64,000 nucleotides of DNA from DASWJZ01 sp963761005 (lineage in GTDB: Bacteria; Pseudomonadota; Alphaproteobacteria; Rhizobiales; Afifellaceae). Under the pieces are notes generated by a model. That model was not told the DNA's origin. It worked only from the letters and a program-made list of their open reading frames with translations, and made no database searches. A program made the position numbers and the translations under genes. The DNA lies in NCBI GenBank assembly GCA_963761005.1, contig CAVXFK010000027.1:930001-994000 (forward strand). The letters run 5' to 3'. Below, piece after piece: positions 60,155 to 64,000 of this stretch; the stretch's first letter is position 1; every line of letters begins with the position of its first letter.

Positions 60155-61069
60155 ATGTTCAAAGGCATTCTGGTCGGCTTTCTCTCCTTCGCGGTGTTTT
60201 CCTGCGGAGACGCCTGCGTCAAGGCGCTCGGTGGCCGGCTTACGGTCTTCGAGATCGGCTTCTTCACCACGCTTTTCGCCTTCATTGCCGTGCCTTTCGT
60301 CAAGCGCCCAAGTGAGCGCTGGCGCGACATGTTTCGCATGCACCGTCCGGGTCTCGTTCTGCTTCGAACGCTTGCCGGCGTCGTGGCCGGCATGCTCGGC
60401 ATCTACTCTTTCACGCACCTTCCGCTTGCGGAGGTTTATGCGCTGATCTTCCTGGCGCCGCTCTTCGTCACGATCTTCTCGATCCCGTTCCTCGGCGAGA
60501 CCGTCGGCTGGCGGCGGGCGCTCGCGATCCTCGTCGGATTCGCGGGCGTGCTTCTCGTGGTCCGCCCCGGATTTCGTGAGATCATGCCTGCCCACTTTGC
60601 TGCCGCCGGAATCGCGCTTTGCGGTGCGACGACCGTGCTGGTGTTGCGCGCCCTCGGTCCGACGGAAAAGCGCATCACATTGATGGGGGTTGTCTTTTGC
60701 GCGTCACTCACGGTCAACGGCGCGATCATGCTCAGCGACTTCCGCGTACCGGCGCCGACCGATTTCCTCCTGATCGCGGTCGCCGGGCTCTGCGGCGGAA
60801 CGGGGCACATGCTTTTGATGGCGGCGACGCGGGCGGCGCCGGCGAACCGCATCGCGCCGGCGCAATACAGCCAGATCATCTGGGCGTTAACGCTCGGCGC
60901 GCTCTTCTTCGACGAGTTGCCGGACGCGACAGCTCTCGCCGGCATCGCGCTCGTCACGCTCGCCGGGCTCTTCACCTTCGTGCGCGAGGAGAAGCGCGGC
61001 GTGCGCGGGCCGGCGGTCTGGACGATGGTGTGGGGTCGCGGCCAGCGAAACGGTGCGCGCGAGCCCTAG
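60155..61069 (+). CDS. DMT-superfamily exporter (EamA type)
   Basis: Inner-membrane protein of 304 residues with about ten hydrophobic helices in two EamA halves. Half one includes GDACVKALGGRLTVFEIGFF and ALIFLAPLFVTIFSIPFLGE. Half two includes GLCGGTGHMLLMAATRAAPA, NRIAPAQYSQIIWALTLGAL and FFDELPDATALAGIALV. Such proteins export metabolites, amino acids or drugs; S-adenosylmethionine carriers resemble this subgroup, but the cargo here is not known. The C-terminus is basic and cytoplasmic. The ATG has no obvious strong ribosome site. Its last four bases overlap the end of the convergent permease gene. Confidence 0.85.
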   Translation: MFKGILVGFLSFAVFSCGDACVKALGGRLTVFEIGFFTTLFAFIAVPFVKRPSERWRDMFRMHRPGLVLLRTLAGVVAGMLGIYSFTHLPLAEVYALIFLAPLFVTIFSIPFLGETVGWRRALAILVGFAGVLLVVRPGFREIMPAHFAAAGIALCGATTVLVLRALGPTEKRITLMGVVFCASLTVNGAIMLSDFRVPAPTDFLLIAVAGLCGGTGHMLLMAATRAAPANRIAPAQYSQIIWALTLGALFFDELPDATALAGIALVTLAGLFTFVREEKRGVRGPAVWTMVWGRGQRNGAREP

Positions 61070-62049
61070 CGCGACAGCTTCTCCCGCCCGTAGAGGAGCA
61101 GCATCGCGATGATCACCGCACCGTAGATAATCTGGCGGCCGGCCTCGGGCATCTGCATCACCGACAGGATCGATTGCAGAAGCGTGATCAGGATGACGCC
61201 GGCGACGGTGCCGAGATAGCTGCCGCGCCCGCCGAGGATCGAGGTTCCGCCGAGGACGACCGCGGCTATCGACGGCAGAAGATAGGCGTCCCCCATCGAC
61301 TGCGCCGCCTTCGAGGCATAGCCGGCGAGAAGCACGCCGCCGAAGGCCGCGAGCCCGCCGGAAATGGCGAACGCCGTCATCACGATGCGGCGGGTGTTGA
61401 CGCCGGAAAGATAGGCGGCGCGCTCTCGGTTGCCGATGCCGTAGACGGCGCGGCCGAAGGTGGTGCGCGACAGGAGGAAGATCATCGCCGCGCCGACCAC
61501 GGCCCACACGATCACGGCATTCGGCACCGAAGGAATCGCAAAGCCGGTCGCCAGATAGCGCATCGGCGGCGAGGCGAAGTCGCGCGGCGAGAAGCCGCCC
61601 GAATAAACGACCATCAACCCTTGCGCCACGGCGTTGGTGGCAAGCGTGATGATCATCGAGGGGATGCGCAGATAGGCGACGCCAAATCCGTTCAGGAGCC
61701 CGAGCGCGACACCGCACAGGATGCCGACCGGCACCGAGGCGATTTCCCCTAGCGTGCCCCAGGAAGCGGCGGCGCAGGCCATCATCGCGCCGGCCGTGAC
61801 CACCCACGGCACGGAAAGGTCGATCTGTCCGAGCAGGATGACGAGCATCATGCCGGTCGCGATGATTCCGAGGAACGATGCGACCTTGAGCTGCTGCAGC
61901 AGATACTCGGGCGAGAGGAAATTCTCCGAGTAGAGGCTGCCGAGGAGAAGCAGGATCACGATGCAGGCAAAGGCCGTCGCCACCGCCGGATCGCGGCGGA
62001 TGAAGCCGGGCAGCCTGGCCGTGAGGCGGGAGGCGGTGGCGTCGCTCAT
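61066..62049 (-). CDS. Sugar ABC transporter permease (RbsC type, second)
   Basis: Inner-membrane permease of 327 residues (branched-chain/ribose family) with about ten helices. It shows GMMLVILLGQIDLSVPWVVT, RIPSMIITLATNAVAQGLMV, GIGNRERAAYLSGVNTRRIV and the family loop SIAAVVLGGTSILGGRGSYL. Its ATG overlaps the stop of the preceding permease (ATGA), so the two are translationally coupled and probably form a heterodimeric pore. It is the last gene of the importer unit that runs off the right edge of the window. Confidence 0.92.
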   Translation of the reverse strand: MSDATASRLTARLPGFIRRDPAVATAFACIVILLLLGSLYSENFLSPEYLLQQLKVASFLGIIATGMMLVILLGQIDLSVPWVVTAGAMMACAAASWGTLGEIASVPVGILCGVALGLLNGFGVAYLRIPSMIITLATNAVAQGLMVVYSGGFSPRDFASPPMRYLATGFAIPSVPNAVIVWAVVGAAMIFLLSRTTFGRAVYGIGNRERAAYLSGVNTRRIVMTAFAISGGLAAFGGVLLAGYASKAAQSMGDAYLLPSIAAVVLGGTSILGGRGSYLGTVAGVILITLLQSILSVMQMPEAGRQIIYGAVIIAMLLLYGREKLSR

Positions 62050-63050
62050 GCGAACCAATCCAGCCGGTTGCGTACCCGGAAGAGCCCGAAAGCCGTGAGG
62101 CTGACCGCAAGCATCAGCACGACGCCCTGGAAGAGCGGCTGCCACAACGGATCGAAATCGAAGACGAAGAGGAGATCGCCGATGGTGCGGAACGCCAGCG
62201 CACCAAAGATGGCGCCGATCGCGCTGCCGGTGCCGCCGAAGAGCGAGACGCCGCCGAGCACGACCGCCGCGATGGAGAAAAGCGTGTAGGTGCTGCCGGA
62301 GGCGTAGGCCGCCTCCCCGGTATAGGTGAAGAATGTTAGGAACAGGCCACCGATCGAGGCAAGCACGCCGGAAAGCGTATAGGCGAGGAGCTTTGCGCGC
62401 TTGATCGGGACGCCCGACATGTAGGCCGCGACCTCCGACGAGCCCACCGCGTAAGCGGCGCGTCCGGTGATCGAGCGGCTGAACGGCACCCACACGACGA
62501 GCACCACGACGAGAAGCACGACCAGGCTCGCCGGAAAGAGATCGAAGACCTTGCCGGTCAGAAGGTCGGCGAGATCGCCGTTGACGCTGCCGCCGGGATA
62601 GGGGCGGAGCGCCAGCGCCACACCGAAATAGATCGCGCCGGTGGCGATCGTGGTGACGATCGGCTGCAGCCGCCCGAAGATGACGATCGACCCGTTCAGG
62701 GCGCCGCAGAGCGCCCCGGTCGCAAGCACGCCGATGACGCCAAGCGTGGTTTCAAGACCCGACCCGACCACGATCCACGAGGCGAGACAGTTGGTGAGCG
62801 TGAAGGTCATGCCGACCGAGAGGTCGATCCCGGCGGTCAGAACGACGAGCGCCTGCGCCATCGCCACGAAGGCCAGGAGCACGCCCTTGTTGGCAGCGGT
62901 CTGTACCACATTGGAGACGGTGGCCTCGTTGAAGCCCCGGTTGGCAATAGCCGGGTGGTAGATGAGGTAGATCGCGAACATCACGACGAAAATGCCGAGC
63001 GCGAGCAGGGTGCCGCGCTGTTCGGTCAGCCAGAAACGCCAGTCCTTCAC
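62046..63050 (-). CDS. Sugar ABC transporter permease (RbsC type, first)
   Basis: A 334-residue permease of the same family. Features are ALVVLTAGIDLSVGMTFTLT, RLQPIVTTIATGAIYFGVAL, AVGSSEVAAYMSGVPIKRAK and SIAAVVLGGVSLFGGTGSAI, the loop contacting the ATPase. GTG 63050 overlaps the ATPase stop in GTGA, and its own stop overlaps the next permease start. Unlike the transporter at 15198-18106, which has one permease, this importer has two different ones, as in some autoinducer-2, rhamnose and erythritol-type systems. The substrate is unknown because the binding protein is outside the window. Confidence 0.92.
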   Translation of the reverse strand: MKDWRFWLTEQRGTLLALGIFVVMFAIYLIYHPAIANRGFNEATVSNVVQTAANKGVLLAFVAMAQALVVLTAGIDLSVGMTFTLTNCLASWIVVGSGLETTLGVIGVLATGALCGALNGSIVIFGRLQPIVTTIATGAIYFGVALALRPYPGGSVNGDLADLLTGKVFDLFPASLVVLLVVVLVVWVPFSRSITGRAAYAVGSSEVAAYMSGVPIKRAKLLAYTLSGVLASIGGLFLTFFTYTGEAAYASGSTYTLFSIAAVVLGGVSLFGGTGSAIGAIFGALAFRTIGDLLFVFDFDPLWQPLFQGVVLMLAVSLTAFGLFRVRNRLDWFA

Positions 63051-64000
63051 GCGTGCACCGCCTGGGTAGCGCCGGCCGTGCCGGCTTCAATGTTCAATGC
63101 GCTGGCGATCAGCGCGTGCTCGGTGATCTCCGCTCCGACAAGCTCGCGTCGGATGCCGCCGTCATAGAGCACGAGCACGCGGTCGCAGCAGCCGATCAGC
63201 TCGTCGTAATCGGTCGAGTAGAAGAGAATGGCGGCGCCGGAATCGGCGAGCTCGCGAAGCAGCTGGTACATCTCCTGCTTGGTCCCGACGTCGATGCCGC
63301 GGGTCGGATCGTTCAGGAGCACGATGCGCGGCCCGCGCATCAGCCATTTGGCGATGACGACCTTCTGCTGGTTGCCGCCGGAGAGCGCACCGACGGCGAT
63401 GTCGGTGCCGGCCGTGCGGATGGCAAGGAGCTTGATCACGTCGTCGATCAGCTTCCTTTCCGCCTCGCGATCGATGATGCCGCCGCGCGCGATGCGGTCG
63501 AGCGCAGCGAACGACAGGTTGTCGCGCACCGACATCGGCAGCATCAGCCCCTCGGTCTTGCGGTCCTCGGGGATGAGCGCCATGCCGATCGCGGGCGACT
63601 TCGCGTGCTCCGGGCTCGACACATGCGCCGGCTTGCCGTCGACAAGGAGGGTGCCGGAGCAGCCGCGGAGCACGCCGAAGAGGGCAAGCAGAAGCTCGCG
63701 CTGCCCTTGTCCGTCGAGGCCGCCGAGCCCGACGATCTCGCCCGCCTTGATCGACAGCGAGACATCTCTCAGCCGGTTCGTCCACGAGAGCCCGCGCACT
63801 TCGAGCACCGGCGGCTTGTCGCTCGGCATCGTCATCGGCTTTGGCGGGAAGACGTGGCTGTATTCCCGCCCGATCATCATCTCCACGACTTCGGCGTCGG
63901 ACTTCGTTCCGGCAGCATAGGTGGCGACATTGCTTCCGTTGCGGAACACCGTGCACTCGTCGGCGAGCTCGGCGATCTCGTGCATGCGATGCGAGATGTA
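63047..64000 (-). CDS. Sugar ABC transporter ATPase, RbsA type (5' end outside window)
   Basis: The C-terminal 318 residues of a two-domain sugar importer ATPase. The segment nearest the window edge (ISHRMHEIAELADECTVFRN) is the switch-His region of the first ATPase domain. The second domain has VGLGGLDGQGQRELLLALFG in place of Walker A (degenerate, as usual in RbsA), signature ALSGGNQQKVVIAKWLMRG and Walker B IVLLNDPTRGIDVG. The first domain with the true Walker A lies past 64000. Its stop overlaps the first permease start in GTGA. It is cotranscribed with both permeases. Confidence 0.93.
   Translation of the reverse strand, partial: YISHRMHEIAELADECTVFRNGSNVATYAAGTKSDAEVVEMMIGREYSHVFPPKPMTMPSDKPPVLEVRGLSWTNRLRDVSLSIKAGEIVGLGGLDGQGQRELLLALFGVLRGCSGTLLVDGKPAHVSSPEHAKSPAIGMALIPEDRKTEGLMLPMSVRDNLSFAALDRIARGGIIDREAERKLIDDVIKLLAIRTAGTDIAVGALSGGNQQKVVIAKWLMRGPRIVLLNDPTRGIDVGTKQEMYQLLRELADSGAAILFYSTDYDELIGCCDRVLVLYDGGIRRELVGAEITEHALIASALNIEAGTAGATQAVHA

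Noticed and set aside
1..64000. CRISPR arrays, transposases, integrases, phage genes and toxin-antitoxin pairs
   Set aside because: None were found. Repeats are short palindromes, and base composition and gene content are uniform across the window.

Overview
The window is GC-rich, almost fully coding DNA from an alphaproteobacterium, most likely of the order Hyphomicrobiales (Rhizobiales). The evidence is the GDH-180 type NAD-glutamate dehydrogenase, the ATP-grasp / alpha-E / transglutaminase / Anbu cluster, the catabolic modules fed by ABC transporters, and small intergenic palindromic repeats of a type I recall as common in that order. No rRNA, tRNA, IS element, phage gene or CRISPR array was seen, and no gene-free stretch exceeds 300 bases. 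It reads as a metabolic region of a chromosome or large replicon, not a mobile island.

Layout. 1-5850: partial beta-carbonic anhydrase, a VOC dioxygenase-like protein, a frameshifted membrane/spermidine-synthase-like gene, a degenerate histidine ammonia-lyase homologue and an aldose epimerase. 5900-20200: sugar and sugar-acid catabolism (GguC/AraD1, ketoglutarate semialdehyde dehydrogenase, DgoK, DgoA, an SDR and a GntR-controlled sugar ABC transporter whose ATPase gene is frameshifted), with the 1595-residue NAD-glutamate dehydrogenase inside it. 20360-24820: CsbD stress protein, a small orphan gene, and inositol genes iolE and iolD with a Gfo/Idh/MocA dehydrogenase. 24890-30620: a membrane diguanylate cyclase, then the four-gene Anbu cluster, followed at 30782 by a 1041-residue exported protein built from four copies of a two-cysteine module. 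33940-42610: a stress-type membrane protein, HisN, two choline/ethanolamine-kinase-like proteins, PutA translationally coupled to an LssY-like protein, and an orphan sugar-binding protein with a clear terminator. 42860-52775 (minus): a six-gene unit for quaternary amine uptake (binding protein, ATPase, tandem permease), a kinase-like protein and two successive dimethylglycine/sarcosine dehydrogenase-like enzymes. 52970-64000: malonyl-CoA synthetase, two more frameshifted genes, pseudouridine catabolism (PsuG, PsuK), a septation-protein-like membrane protein, another Gfo/Idh/MocA enzyme, a DMT exporter and a second RbsA/RbsC/RbsC-type sugar importer running off the right edge.

How the genes fit together. 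Most of the window takes up and breaks down plant- or soil-type carbon and nitrogen sources: aldoses and aldonic acids, inositol, proline, glycine betaine-type amines and pseudouridine. Glutamate from proline catabolism could enter the TCA cycle through the glutamate dehydrogenase. The less understood parts are the Anbu cluster with its multi-module exported neighbour, the lyase homologue without an MIO-forming tripeptide, and three choline-kinase-like proteins within 13 kb.

Four genes (1138-3289, 17316-18106, 54514-54973, 55098-56274) each carry exactly one single-base frameshift and are otherwise intact. That points to sequence error or very recent inactivation and should be kept in mind when reading the annotation.
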